Assembly (NCBI GenBank): GCA_017303475.1
Contig: JAFLBO010000033.1
Location: forward strand, 1 to 64,000
Length of the DNA: 64,000 nt
Direction: 5' to 3'
DNA from: Chitinophagales bacterium
GTDB taxonomy: Bacteria; Bacteroidota; Bacteroidia; Chitinophagales; Saprospiraceae
The position numbers were made by a program, and so were the translations under genes. Below the pieces are notes generated by a model. It saw only the letters and a list, made by a program, of their open reading frames with translations. It had not been told where the DNA came from and did no database searches. Each line of letters begins with the position of its first letter. The stretch's first letter is position 1. Shown piece after piece: positions 1 to 9,627 of this stretch.

Positions 1-8
1 TTAGTTCA

Positions 9-250
9 ACAGTCTGGCATTGTTACTTTTCTTTTTGCTTGCCCAAAAAGAAAAGTAACCAAAAGAAAAAGGGCAGTCTTTCCGGCAAAGCCAACGACCT
101 GCGGGGATTGCGCTGCTTTTTAACCGCAGTCCGTCTTTTTTTGCATCATCGTGCTGTACCGCCGGTTAAAAAGAAGGCGCTCCCTCCTTACGTCGGGACC
201 ATCCCCTTCGGTCGGGCTTGCCTCGCAGACGGCGGGGGCCTGAGCATGGG
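9..250 (+). repeat. Long dispersed repeat, copy A
   Basis: This ~240-bp non-coding stretch recurs almost identically in the opposite orientation at 24973-25220. Positions 22-59 form a perfect-looking hairpin whose arms are 17 bases (GTTACTTTTCTTTTTG... with its complement). The segment between about 167 and 245 is C/G-rich and also conserved in the second copy. Short reading frames across it do not resemble proteins. With copy B it brackets ~24.7 kb as inverted repeats. Confidence 0.85.
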
Positions 251-276
251 ATTGGTACGAAGCTAAGACACATGAT

Positions 277-342
277 ACTTGTGTACATACCGTAGGTTTT
301 TGGAAACCTTATAGGTCTGAATCCAAAATGTCCAGTAGTGTG
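277..342 (+). repeat. Solitary end of the MITE-like element
   Basis: This 66-base segment matches the right terminal inverted repeat of the element at 11079-11471 (about 11404-11471) with one or two differences. No internal part of the element follows it, so it is a solo terminal repeat. It shares the end motif TCCAGTAGTGTGG. Confidence 0.8.
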
Positions 343-360
343 GTGTATCAAAAGTCATTT

Positions 361-432
361 TTACCGCAGAGAGGCGCAGAGGGACGTTTGCTAAACAACT
401 CTCCTCTCTGCGCCTCTCCGCCTCTGCGGTAA
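361..432. repeat. Palindromic GCAGAGGCGCAGAG-type repeat
   Basis: The arms at 361-384 and 401-432 are inverted copies of an ACCGCAGAGAGGCGCAGAG-like sequence. They could form a hairpin of about 24 base pairs. A related single arm lies at 46649-46672. It sits between the repeats above and the start of the large metalloprotease gene, where it could act as a transcription end or simply be a dispersed palindrome. Confidence 0.7.
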
Positions 433-521
433 ATCCGGAATCCCCAACATACGCTCTTTTTTAGATAGCTTTGCCACAGGTATCTTCCTGCAAACATATT
501 TAGCGTATATTATCTTTCTCT

Positions 522-3500
522 ATGACCGCCTTTTCAAACGCCTCCAACCGGAGCATAGCCGGCATATTGCCTGTAGCACTCCTCCTGTCTGCTCTTCAGT
601 TACTTAGCCTTACCCGCGCACAGGCGCAATCCGGACTTTGGTCGGAAGTAGCCTTACGCAACGATCCTGAAAAGTCGGAATTGGTTCCGGAGCTACCAAA
701 ACTCAACAAAGGAGCGTTATTTCAACTAAATATTGGTCAACTACAGGCGCGGTGCGCGGCAGCTCCGGAGGAGTTTTCCGTTCCTGCATTCGGCAGTACG
801 GAAATTTCATTGCCACTTCCGGACGGCAGTTTTCAATCCTTTCAGGTGATGGAAAGTCCGCTGATGGAACCTGGCCTGGCAGCCCGTTTCCCGGAAATTA
901 AGACTTATTTGCTGAAAGGCATCGACGATCCGCTCGCGCGCGGGCGCCTGTCGGTGAGTCCGGTAGAATGCAGCGCTTATTTTACCTCCCAAACGCATGG
1001 CCAAACGGTGGTAATCCGCAAGGCGTTCAAAAAAGATCCTTTTACTTACCTCATCTATTGGGGCAAAGACCATCCGGAGCAGTCTGTCAGTTGCCTGAGG
1101 GACAATTCCTTTGATAAAGTGGAAAGCGCTGAACGACTGCTGAATGCCGGCCCCAATGAAACCGGCGATGTATTGCGCGTATTCCGCCTGGCCATGACGG
1201 TCATGGGAAGCGTTTCAGAGGCTAATGGCTGGGACACCAAAACGAAGGCTATGTCGGCGCTTGTGGCTTTTCTTGGACAACTGAACAGTATTTACGAACG
1301 CGATTTAAGTGTTCGATTTGTGCTCCCTGAAGAACAGGATAAACTGGTATTTATAGACCGCGACACCGATCCTTTTACAGTCAATGGCGGAGGAGAGGCC
1401 GCTGGTGAAAACCTCCTGGTGACCAATCAGTTGATTGGCGTGGAGAATTACGATATCGGGTTGATTTTTGTAACCGGCGGTTGCTGCGCAGCAGGCAAAC
1501 CCGTGGTATGCAGCGATTCTAAAGCCTGGAATTTCTCTGCTTTCTGGAGCCTCACTGTTACCGCACACGAGATTGGTCACCAACTGGATGCCGATCATAC
1601 CTGGACCAGCTGCGGTCCGTCGAACAATGGCCAGTTTGGCACGAATGAATATGGTTCGGGCACTACCATCATGTCGTACGCAGGTTTGTGCGGGGTAGAC
1701 AATATAGAACCTACCGGGAATCGGGATTACTTTGGCGTGTACTCCCAGGTTCAAATGACCAACCATATCCTGGCCAGAACCTGCTACAAAACGCTGGAAA
1801 CCGGCAACCACATTCCGGTTTCCAACATTCCGGCGGGAGGTTTTTACATCCCGATTTCCACACCGTATGAATTGGTGGGCTCCGCTACCGACGCTGATGG
1901 CGATCAGTTGACGTATTCCTGGGAGCAAACCAACATCCGGAATATTGATTTTACCGCCTCCACTATTTCCATTCAAACCCCGCCAACACCGGCGGATGGT
2001 AATGTGCCCATAAGCAGGCTGTTCAACCCGGTGGCATCGCCTGTTCGTACCATTCCACAACTCGCTGATCTTTTATCCAATACCTCCACGGTTTATGAGC
2101 GACTGCCAACTTATTCGCGCAACCTCAAATACCGGATGTATGTGCGGGATAATCACCCGGGCGCGGGAGGCACCACGCATCAGGAACTGAGTTTTGAGGT
2201 AGATGGCACGGCGGGGCCTTTTCTTGTTACTGCGCCCAATACCTGCGTAAGCTGGCAGGCCGGCAGCAGCCAAACCATTACCTGGGATGTAGCCAATACC
2301 ACCAACAACCTGGTGAAATGCCAGGAGGTAAAAATCAGTCTTTCCCTCGACGGCGGGTACAACTATGCCTATGTATTGGCCGCCGCTACCCCCAACGACG
2401 GCTCCGAAACCATCACCTTGCCAGCAGGCATCTGCTCCAATAAATCAAGAATCAAAATAGAGGCAGTTGGCAATATCTTCTTTGATATTTCCAACGAGAA
2501 CTTCAGCATTGAAGAAAATGGCGGGTCTGTGGTGAAATCAGTTGCGCTGCAATTAGACGGTCCCGGAGAACGTGTACAGGTGCAAAATGCGTCGCTTGGT
2601 AATTTTGGAACCGGCAATTTTACCCTGGAAATGTGGATCAAAACCACGAATCAGAATGCGGCGCTGATCAGCAAAAGAGGCATTTGTAATTGCGATAACT
2701 TCTGGAACCTTTTTCTGGATCAGGGCAGGCTGATTGTGGAGTTTTCTACTTCCAACAACTGCGATAATTATTTTTATTACATGACCAATGACAACACATT
2801 GGGCAATGGAAACTGGCGGCACCTGGCCCTGGTGCGGCAAAACGGGATTCTATCTGTGTATATAGACGGTCTATTACAAAACACACTGGGATCTTCTCAA
2901 AACTTTGATAATCAGACGCCAATCAATATTGGCAACAATATCTGTGGCCAGAATTTTACAGGCAATATGGATGAAATCCGCATCTGGAGTATTGCCCGTT
3001 CGGCAGCAGAAATCAACGCGAACAAAAACTGTAGCCTGACCGGCAATGAACCTGGATTACTGGCATACTACGATATCCTGGTACAGGATTGTGGCGGATG
3101 TTCGGAAAATGCTTTTCAATATACGGATAAAACGCCCAATGCCAATCATGGCATCCTGCAAAATGGCGCCGGCTTCAGCCTTTCCACCGCAGCTATTGAT
3201 CAATGTTCCGGTTGCCCCTACGGCAGCTTTACGATAGATCAAATACCGGTTGCACAATCTGTTTTTGTTGGCGACACCGCTACATTCTTTCTGAGCGCAA
3301 CGGGAGATAACTTGTCCTATCAGTGGTACCAGAGCCTCAATGGCGGCCAGACGTTTACAGAAATTAATGGCGCAACCGCGCCGGTTTATAAGGTTAAAGC
3401 AGCGGCCTCGCAAAACGGCAGACTGTTTACCTGTTATGTTTCCAACGGTTGTGCATTGGAACAAACGGCGCCGGTTTCGCTTACACTTTTTTGCGGCACA

Positions 3501-6062
3501 CCGGCTTTGAGCAGCATCACTGGTCCGGCGGAGCCTTGTGTCGATAATTACTTCACCTATTTTGTAACGCCCAATCCGGATATAGCCACCTGGAGCTGGA
3601 CCGCTCCCGCAGACTGGCAGGTAAGCGTTTCAGGCAACATGATTTTTGTCAAAACAGGCAATCAGTCCGGGAATATCAGTGTGTTTGGAACGGATTTTTG
3701 TGGCCAAATAACGCCTGTTCAAACCTTCGCTGTGTCGCCGGTATCAGTGGGCATAACGGCTCAGCCTGTTTCTTTGAGCGTATTGCAGGATCAGCCCGCT
3801 ACTTTCAACGTGGCGGTATCCGGCGGGTTAAATACCACTTACCAATGGCAGGAAAGTACCAATGGCGGCGTTTCGTTTGCAAACATAGCAGGCGCCAATG
3901 CGGATACTTACAGTTTGCCTGCTGCTATGGTGGATCATGATGGCCGCTTATTCCGGTGTATTTGCACCAATAACTGCCTGGTAGATACCACAGAGGTAGC
4001 TGCTCTGGAGGTAACCTGTACCACTTCTGCGCCAGCCATGCCTGCAGATATAGCCGGCGGTTTGGCTATTTGTCAGGATGCATCTGTATACTATTCCATT
4101 ACGCCGGTACCGGGCGCCGACAGTTATCAGTGGGTACTGCCGCAGGGTTGGACCGGCGCATCTACCGGCCTAGAAATTCTGGCTACTGCCGGAAGCACAG
4201 GAGGCGCCATACGGGTGCGGGCTGTGAATGGATGCGGCATTTCAGAAGAGCAGATTCTTCCGGTATCTGTCAAATCAGACCCGTGCAGAAGAGCCATACA
4301 TTTTGATGGCGACGATGATTACCTGGCCATTGCACAAAATGGACAATCGCTGAAAGGAGAACTGACCATTTCATTCTGGATCAGGCCGGATATCATTGCA
4401 GCCGATCAAACGCTGCTGTACAATGGCCATGAATTTACGGTTTTATTGAGCTACGGCAGAATCCGTTACAAACATTCCAACGATTGCTGCGGGTATGATA
4501 ACCTGGTGTCTTTGGATTGTTCCAGAATAATCCTGCCGGGCGTATGGACGCATGTCAGCATTGTTCGTTCAGCCGCCAATCGCACGGTTGATTTTTACAT
4601 TAACGGGAAGTGGATAGAACAAAAAACCTACGAGTCGTACCAGGCGCCGCCAGGTGAGCATAACGGCGACCTGATCCTGGGCGCAGGTAAAAATGGGGAA
4701 TGGTTGCCCTATAAAGGCGCCCTGGATGAACTTAAGCTCTGGAATGTAACCACCGGCGCTGAAGACCTGTTGCAGGAGGTGTTGTGCGAGCCTTTGGGTG
4801 ACGAGCCGGGTTTAATGGCCTATTATTCCTTTGAATTTGGTCAGCCTTATGGAGATAATCAGAGCATCCAGGTCTTTTCCAATGCCGCTGCGGCCTATGG
4901 AGAGGCTCAGGTAAGAAATTTGACCATGAAAGGTGTTGTATCCAATGTAGTATCTGGCGATCAGCCGGCTATTGGGTTTATGGACGAGGATGCCGACGGA
5001 TACGGCGGTGCGGCGGTAGGCTGTGGGTTTGAAGGCGCCATCGTAACCAATGCATTGGATTGCGACGATAACAATGCGGCGGTTAATCCCGGCGTAGTGG
5101 ATTTGTGTAATGGTTTGGATGATGATTGTAATGGCCTGATTGATGATCTGCAATACAACTTTACCGGCAGTGGATTGCCGGTGGCAATAGGGGATATTGG
5201 CACTTTTACTTCAACCCGTGTGGTGAATGTCCCAATCACCGAAATTGTGGATATAAACTTGATCCGACTCAATATTACCCATACCTGGACAGCCGATCTG
5301 GTAGTGGTATTAAGAAGTCCGGACGGCACGGAGGTACAATTGCTGCAGGGGTTGTGTGGAGACAAGGACGACATATTGCTGAACTTTGACGACGACGCGG
5401 TTGCTGATTACGGACAAATACCTTGCCCGGCAACCGACAATGGCTGGTATAAGCCGCAATTCCCCCTTGCTGCCTTTAACGGAGAAAATCCGAACGGCAC
5501 CTGGACCCTGACGGTGACCGATGTTGAAGCGCCGGATGCAGGCGCCCTGAACGACTGGGCCATTGACTTTCCTGAACCATCTTTCGCCTGGTATTCGGAT
5601 GCAGATGGCGATGGATTTGGCAATCCGGCCCTGGTGACGCAGTCTCCGTGCAGCTTGCCGGGTTTTGTAGCCAATAACCTGGATTGCGACGATACCAATG
5701 CCGCCATCAACCCAACCGCTGAGGAGGTGATGAACGGACTGGACGATGATTGCGACAGCATGATCGACGACAGCATTTCGGTTGGAACGCTGGAACGGTT
5801 GGGGGCTACAGGATTTGCGCTGATGCCTAACCCGGCGGATAAGTATTTGGATTTGATTCTTTCTGGTGAAAAAAATGCCGTTGGCAGTGTGGTTTTGATC
5901 AACCAGGCCGGGCAGGTGGTATTAAGCCAACAGGTGACGATTGCTCCTGGCGGGCAAGTTCGGTTGGGTATTGACCAACTGCCGCAGGGGGTGTATTATG
6001 TGAGGCTTATCAGAGAGGATGGCGTTTCCGGCGGGGAGGCATTTGTGATTCAGCGGGGGTAG
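522..6062 (+). CDS. Giant secreted metzincin metalloprotease with T9SS tail
   Basis: This 1846-aa multidomain protein is predicted to cross the inner membrane by a signal peptide (residues ~10-36, ending AQAQ) and the outer membrane by the type IX system. The zinc-binding motif HEIGHQLDADH is at residues 349-359 with a Met-turn MSY at 384, typical of reprolysin-like metzincins. Two LamG/concanavalin-like domains follow (about 673-845 and 1259-1430), with Ig/PKD-like segments between them. Near the C-terminus lie a MopE-like calcium-type repeat (1487-1542), a proprotein-convertase P domain (about 1545-1685), a second MopE-like repeat (1691-1751) and a type A sorting domain (about 1768-1846). 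The likely role is extracellular or cell-surface proteolysis; the substrate cannot be read from sequence. The last 31 bases are duplicated at 6321-6351. Confidence 0.9.
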   Translation: MTAFSNASNRSIAGILPVALLLSALQLLSLTRAQAQSGLWSEVALRNDPEKSELVPELPKLNKGALFQLNIGQLQARCAAAPEEFSVPAFGSTEISLPLPDGSFQSFQVMESPLMEPGLAARFPEIKTYLLKGIDDPLARGRLSVSPVECSAYFTSQTHGQTVVIRKAFKKDPFTYLIYWGKDHPEQSVSCLRDNSFDKVESAERLLNAGPNETGDVLRVFRLAMTVMGSVSEANGWDTKTKAMSALVAFLGQLNSIYERDLSVRFVLPEEQDKLVFIDRDTDPFTVNGGGEAAGENLLVTNQLIGVENYDIGLIFVTGGCCAAGKPVVCSDSKAWNFSAFWSLTVTAHEIGHQLDADHTWTSCGPSNNGQFGTNEYGSGTTIMSYAGLCGVDNIEPTGNRDYFGVYSQVQMTNHILARTCYKTLETGNHIPVSNIPAGGFYIPISTPYELVGSATDADGDQLTYSWEQTNIRNIDFTASTISIQTPPTPADGNVPISRLFNPVASPVRTIPQLADLLSNTSTVYERLPTYSRNLKYRMYVRDNHPGAGGTTHQELSFEVDGTAGPFLVTAPNTCVSWQAGSSQTITWDVANTTNNLVKCQEVKISLSLDGGYNYAYVLAAATPNDGSETITLPAGICSNKSRIKIEAVGNIFFDISNENFSIEENGGSVVKSVALQLDGPGERVQVQNASLGNFGTGNFTLEMWIKTTNQNAALISKRGICNCDNFWNLFLDQGRLIVEFSTSNNCDNYFYYMTNDNTLGNGNWRHLALVRQNGILSVYIDGLLQNTLGSSQNFDNQTPINIGNNICGQNFTGNMDEIRIWSIARSAAEINANKNCSLTGNEPGLLAYYDILVQDCGGCSENAFQYTDKTPNANHGILQNGAGFSLSTAAIDQCSGCPYGSFTIDQIPVAQSVFVGDTATFFLSATGDNLSYQWYQSLNGGQTFTEINGATAPVYKVKAAASQNGRLFTCYVSNGCALEQTAPVSLTLFCGTPALSSITGPAEPCVDNYFTYFVTPNPDIATWSWTAPADWQVSVSGNMIFVKTGNQSGNISVFGTDFCGQITPVQTFAVSPVSVGITAQPVSLSVLQDQPATFNVAVSGGLNTTYQWQESTNGGVSFANIAGANADTYSLPAAMVDHDGRLFRCICTNNCLVDTTEVAALEVTCTTSAPAMPADIAGGLAICQDASVYYSITPVPGADSYQWVLPQGWTGASTGLEILATAGSTGGAIRVRAVNGCGISEEQILPVSVKSDPCRRAIHFDGDDDYLAIAQNGQSLKGELTISFWIRPDIIAADQTLLYNGHEFTVLLSYGRIRYKHSNDCCGYDNLVSLDCSRIILPGVWTHVSIVRSAANRTVDFYINGKWIEQKTYESYQAPPGEHNGDLILGAGKNGEWLPYKGALDELKLWNVTTGAEDLLQEVLCEPLGDEPGLMAYYSFEFGQPYGDNQSIQVFSNAAAAYGEAQVRNLTMKGVVSNVVSGDQPAIGFMDEDADGYGGAAVGCGFEGAIVTNALDCDDNNAAVNPGVVDLCNGLDDDCNGLIDDLQYNFTGSGLPVAIGDIGTFTSTRVVNVPITEIVDINLIRLNITHTWTADLVVVLRSPDGTEVQLLQGLCGDKDDILLNFDDDAVADYGQIPCPATDNGWYKPQFPLAAFNGENPNGTWTLTVTDVEAPDAGALNDWAIDFPEPSFAWYSDADGDGFGNPALVTQSPCSLPGFVANNLDCDDTNAAINPTAEEVMNGLDDDCDSMIDDSISVGTLERLGATGFALMPNPADKYLDLILSGEKNAVGSVVLINQAGQVVLSQQVTIAPGGQVRLGIDQLPQGVYYVRLIREDGVSGGEAFVIQRG

Positions 6063-6351
6063 GGACGATGGCGTAAACAATGACTTTGCCTTGTCACCCT
6101 GAGCGTAGCGAAGGGTCTGGCGAAGCCTCTTTTGGGGATCATACACACGACATCCAAATATGATTGTCAAACCAGCATCCGAAAATAATTAGAGATACAA
6201 AGCCAAAAGCAAAACGCCGTATAGTTGGACATCAGACCCTTCGCTACGCTCAGGGTGACAAGGCAAAGTCTGTGGATACGCTTGTCCACCGTGCCGGTGG
6301 ATCAACAGCTGGTTTTTCTGGCGGGGAGGCATTTGTGATTCAGCGGGGGTA
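6031..6351. repeat. 31-bp direct duplication flanking a hairpin insert
   Basis: The final 31 bases of the protease gene (6031-6061) recur exactly at 6321-6351, a period of 290 bases. Between the copies lies a palindromic element with arms of about 38 bases at 6081-6119 and 6231-6270, containing CACCCTGAGCGTAGCGAAGG and its complement. The arrangement resembles insertion of a palindromic repeat with a long target duplication. The duplicated segment encodes the sorting-domain end GGEAFVIQRG again, without a gene in front of it. Confidence 0.8.
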
Positions 6352-6359
6352 AGAAGTGT

Positions 6360-7268
6360 TTGGCAAAACCACCGTACATTTTCGCCGTGAATTCCAACAT
6401 CAATCTGCTCAATGCTCCCATTGATCCGCCCTCCCGTGGCGCATTATACCGCCAGGCGGTGCTCATTGGCATTGGCATATTCGGGGTGCTGGCGGTGTTT
6501 CAGCCTTTTGGTACTTATGTGTTTAAACATGAGCTGAAATACCTGATTCTGGCGGGATACGGGTTGCTGGTGCCGCTGACAGCCTTCGTTTTGCGCGAAT
6601 CTGTGGCCTTGCTTTGGAGCAACTTTTTTGCTCCGGGGCAATGGAATTTTAAACGGGAACTGGTCTTTTCCACAGTATTCCTGCTTCTGGCCGTAACCTT
6701 TAGCTATGTGTATCAGCGACTGGCCATTGGCGGGCAATTTTCGTTTTTCGGGTTTTTGAGTTTCATTTTTTATGCCATTACAACCGCCATCCTGCCGATG
6801 GGATTTTTCCTGGCCTGGCGGTTTTTCGATATAAAAAACAGGCTCCTGACCCACGAATTTTCTGAAAAACTTGCACAAATGCCGGCCACAGCCCAAACAC
6901 CTGCCGAAGCGCTGGTGGTACTGCAGGGCGAAAACAAACACGAAAAGCTCACCCTGCTCCGCGCTGACATACTTTTTCTGCGCGCAGCCGATAACTACGT
7001 GGAGATATTCCTGCAAAAGGACGGACAAACCCAACGGCTCATGCTCAGAGGCGCATTGAGCAACCTGTTCCTTCAACTGAACAAAGCAGGAGCATTCCGG
7101 CAGGTGCACCGCTCCTATGTGGTCAATTTTGACCATCCGGTGCGATTGGAGGGGAAGTCGCCCACCTACTTTCTGGTGTTTGACAAAACACCGGATGCCG
7201 GAGAAATTCCCGTATCCCGATCTGCCGTGGCCGATATCCGGGACATTATAGCCTCCAAACCCCGCTGA
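6360..7268 (+). CDS. Membrane-anchored LytTR transcriptional regulator
   Basis: The 302-aa protein has about four hydrophobic helices in its first 165 residues, a short linker, and a LytTR DNA-binding domain at roughly 195-298 (motifs ILFLRAADNYVEI and FRQVHRSYVVN). Such proteins are usually transcription factors that sense a signal at the membrane without a separate response-regulator receiver domain. The start is uncertain: a TTG at 6360 is given here, a GTG lies at 6388, and no ATG precedes the membrane helices. It lies just after the duplicated tail of the protease gene and ahead of two membrane-protease genes, which it may regulate; that link is inference. Confidence 0.85.
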   Translation: MAKPPYIFAVNSNINLLNAPIDPPSRGALYRQAVLIGIGIFGVLAVFQPFGTYVFKHELKYLILAGYGLLVPLTAFVLRESVALLWSNFFAPGQWNFKRELVFSTVFLLLAVTFSYVYQRLAIGGQFSFFGFLSFIFYAITTAILPMGFFLAWRFFDIKNRLLTHEFSEKLAQMPATAQTPAEALVVLQGENKHEKLTLLRADILFLRAADNYVEIFLQKDGQTQRLMLRGALSNLFLQLNKAGAFRQVHRSYVVNFDHPVRLEGKSPTYFLVFDKTPDAGEIPVSRSAVADIRDIIASKPR

Positions 7269-7343
7269 CATTCGCCCCAAAATCTTGCCATTCACCCCAA
7301 CGAACTACCATTCGCCCCGCATTTTGATCCTTTACCCCTTTCT

Positions 7344-7375
7344 TTTGTCCTGAATTTTCGGGCGCCGCACTTTTG
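7344..7375 (+). promoter_or_regulatory. Predicted Bacteroidota promoter
   Basis: TTTG at 7344-7347 is followed after 20 bases by CACTTTTG at 7368-7375. This fits the Bacteroidota pattern TTTG-N19-21-TAnnTTTG with one mismatch. Transcription would begin near 7382, about 40 bases before the CPBP protease start at 7422. Confidence 0.4.
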
Positions 7376-7421
7376 CAGCAGTTGATCACAAACCACTGTT
7401 TATCAAACTATTGCAAAAGTC

Positions 7422-8168
7422 ATGCGGAATAAAACTGTTTTCTCCGTTCTCGTTCCTCTGGTATTTCTGGCTGTGTATGTCACTACACGGCAATTGCCCC
7501 AGCCCCACTCTTATGCCGAACTGGTTGTTACCCGGGAAGTACTTCCGTTATTGCTGACCGGGCTGGTGATCTGGTGGCTGCACGGCAACCAATGGAGGGC
7601 TGTTCCGGCGGCCTGGGGCCTTTCGGCCAATGGCCTGGAAGCCCTGAAAATGGCCTTTATTTTCTGTTTGCCCATGCTCATTGGCTACGCTTTTTTAGCC
7701 GATTTTCAGTTGAACCTCAGCTGGGAGGGTTTCCTGCTGGGCTGCCTGGGTGCTGCTGTATCGGAGGAGTTGTTTTACCGGGGTTTTGTATTTGGCCAAC
7801 TTTTCCGCTTTGCCGGCTGGGGTTTCCTGGCTGCCGGGCTCCTGAATGCCCTGGTGTTTGGTTCGGGGCATTTGTATCAGGCGGGCGATTTGGGTAGCGC
7901 CATTGGGGTTTTCAGCATCACGGCATTGGGCGGGCTATGGTTTGCCTGGCTGTATGTAGAATGGGACAACAACCTGTACATGCCCATGGCCATGCACTTT
8001 TTTATGAACCTGTGGTGGAACACATTTGAGGCCGGCCCCAATGCCGCCGGCGGTCTGGCCGCCAACATATTCCGGGCAGCTACTGTGGCCATCAGCATCA
8101 TCTGGACCATCCGGATGAAACGCAAGCGCGGCCAGGCGCTCAGCATTACCCGCAATCGTTGGTTCTAA
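7422..8168 (+). CDS. CPBP-family intramembrane metalloprotease
   Basis: This 248-aa polytopic membrane protein belongs to the CAAX protease and bacteriocin-processing (CPBP/Abi) family. The three conserved catalytic motifs are visible: EExxxR at residues 115-120 (EELFYR), a helix histidine at 150 (GSGHLYQ), and HxxxN at 192-196 (HFFMN). Homologues act in prenyl-protein processing, peptide maturation or immunity to bacteriocins; the substrate here is unknown. It is followed ten bases later by a second membrane protease of the HExxH type, so the two probably form a transcription unit. Confidence 0.9.
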   Translation: MRNKTVFSVLVPLVFLAVYVTTRQLPQPHSYAELVVTREVLPLLLTGLVIWWLHGNQWRAVPAAWGLSANGLEALKMAFIFCLPMLIGYAFLADFQLNLSWEGFLLGCLGAAVSEELFYRGFVFGQLFRFAGWGFLAAGLLNALVFGSGHLYQAGDLGSAIGVFSITALGGLWFAWLYVEWDNNLYMPMAMHFFMNLWWNTFEAGPNAAGGLAANIFRAATVAISIIWTIRMKRKRGQALSITRNRWF

Positions 8169-8178
8169 CTTTTTGATC

Positions 8179-8757
8179 ATGAAACTGATTCCTGTCGTTG
8201 CTTTTCCGGGGCTGGCTTATGCCGCTATGTACGCCACCATCTGGCTGCACGAACTGGGCCATGCCCTGGTGTACCGCTTCCATGGCTGCAAGCCGGAGTT
8301 GTTCAAGCTGCACGTACCACTGCATTTTGGTGCAGCCAGTCCGGACCCGCTGGATGCCTCGTGTGTAGCTGAAATGAGTGCTTTTCACTTGTTTATAGCC
8401 GCTATGGGAGGCATTTTAGTCAATATTTTGCTTGCAGCAGGCGGCTTTATGGTATTGCGGCGTTTGCCGGCAGGACAATGGTCGGCCTGGTTCGCCAGTG
8501 TTTTCGTGCTCTCGAACCTCACCGAGGCCGCCAGTTATCTCACCCTGAGCAACATCCGGCCCCTGGGCGATATCATAGCCGTGCAGGCATATTGTCCGGC
8601 TTTTCGGTTGCCGCTTGGACTGCTGGGCATTGGACTCATCCTTTGCATCATTCATTTTGTAAACACTGTGCCTCAAAAATGGCGTACCAGCCTGAGCATT
8701 TTCAGCAGTGTAATGGCGGCTTGTATGGTAGGTATGCGTTTTGTTTTTGCAGGTTAA
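8179..8757 (+). CDS. M50-like (site-2 type) membrane metalloprotease
   Basis: The 192-aa protein is mostly hydrophobic, with a zinc-binding HELGH at residues 24-28 inside the first predicted helix, as in site-2-protease-like M50 peptidases. A run of further hydrophobic helices extends to the C-terminus (about 80-190). The canonical second motif (NxxPxxxLDG) is not obvious, so it may belong to a divergent M50B-like branch. The ATG at 8179 is preferred over an upstream TTG. It is tightly spaced between the CPBP protease and the CarboxypepD_reg gene (21 bases to the latter). Confidence 0.75.
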   Translation: MKLIPVVAFPGLAYAAMYATIWLHELGHALVYRFHGCKPELFKLHVPLHFGAASPDPLDASCVAEMSAFHLFIAAMGGILVNILLAAGGFMVLRRLPAGQWSAWFASVFVLSNLTEAASYLTLSNIRPLGDIIAVQAYCPAFRLPLGLLGIGLILCIIHFVNTVPQKWRTSLSIFSSVMAACMVGMRFVFAG

Positions 8758-8778
8758 ATTCAACATCACATTTTCATC

Positions 8779-9624
8779 ATGAAAAAGCTCTTTTTGAGCA
8801 GCGCTTTGTTGTGCTGCACACTCCCATTTTTTGCCCAAAAAACTATCTCTGGTCGTGTAATGGAAGAAGCTACCGGCGAGGCCCTGGCGTATGTTAGTAT
8901 AGGAATTCCGGGCACTTCCATCGGTACAGTAGCAGGCGAAGATGGAAGATTTACCCTGGAAATTCCTGAAAAAACCCTCAATTCCGGAAAAGATTCCCTG
9001 CAATTTTCCCTGTTGGGTTTTACCCGAAAATCAGTGGCCCTCAGCATCTGGAAAGAGGAAGTGGTTGATGTGGTGTTAAAACCCTCCACCCTGCAACTCC
9101 GGGAAGTGGTGGTAACCCCCGACAATACCAAGCTGAGGGTGTTGGGAAAAGAAAAAAAGAAGTACCGGATGGTGGTCAACTATGCGCTTGAGGGCAAAAT
9201 CAACCAAAATCTGGGCTCGGAAATCGGGCGCCGGTTTAAGATTCAGAAAGCCTCCCGCCTGGAAAAATTCCAGTTTTATGTGGCTGCCAACAATTTCGAT
9301 ACCGTGCGTTTTCGCATCAATGTATACGATCTGGAGGGTGATGAGCCTGGCGCCAGCCTGCTGCAGGAGCAGATTATCACAACGCTTACGGGCAAACAAA
9401 CCGGCTGGGTAACGGTGGATCTGCAACCCTATGATCTGGTAGCCACCGAACGACTGGCAGTGGGGGTGGAATGGATATACGGCAGCAAAGGAGGTACCAT
9501 GCTCACCCTGCCCATTGCGATGCCCGTAGCCGGAAGCAAACACTATTATAAATATGGAAGTCGCAACAAGTGGAAATCGTTTGCCGGAATGTCGGCAGCC
9601 ATGTTTTTGGAAGTGAGGCAGTAA
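8779..9624 (+). CDS. Secreted CarboxypepD_reg-like domain protein
   Basis: The 281-aa protein has a clear signal peptide (MKKLFLSSALLCCTLPFFAQ) followed by a carboxypeptidase-regulatory-like beta-sandwich at about 22-110 (ISGRVMEEATGEALAYVSI). This is the same domain that heads many Bacteroidota outer-membrane receptors. The remaining ~170 residues are predicted beta-rich and are not recognised. No transmembrane barrel or plug follows. It is likely periplasmic or outer-membrane associated and the last gene of the 7422-9624 cluster. Confidence 0.75.
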   Translation: MKKLFLSSALLCCTLPFFAQKTISGRVMEEATGEALAYVSIGIPGTSIGTVAGEDGRFTLEIPEKTLNSGKDSLQFSLLGFTRKSVALSIWKEEVVDVVLKPSTLQLREVVVTPDNTKLRVLGKEKKKYRMVVNYALEGKINQNLGSEIGRRFKIQKASRLEKFQFYVAANNFDTVRFRINVYDLEGDEPGASLLQEQIITTLTGKQTGWVTVDLQPYDLVATERLAVGVEWIYGSKGGTMLTLPIAMPVAGSKHYYKYGSRNKWKSFAGMSAAMFLEVRQ

Positions 9625-9627
9625 GGG

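Noticed and set aside
1305..2060. 251-aa frame on the - strand
   Set aside because: It lies inside the metalloprotease gene, opposite the catalytic motif; no coding features of its own.
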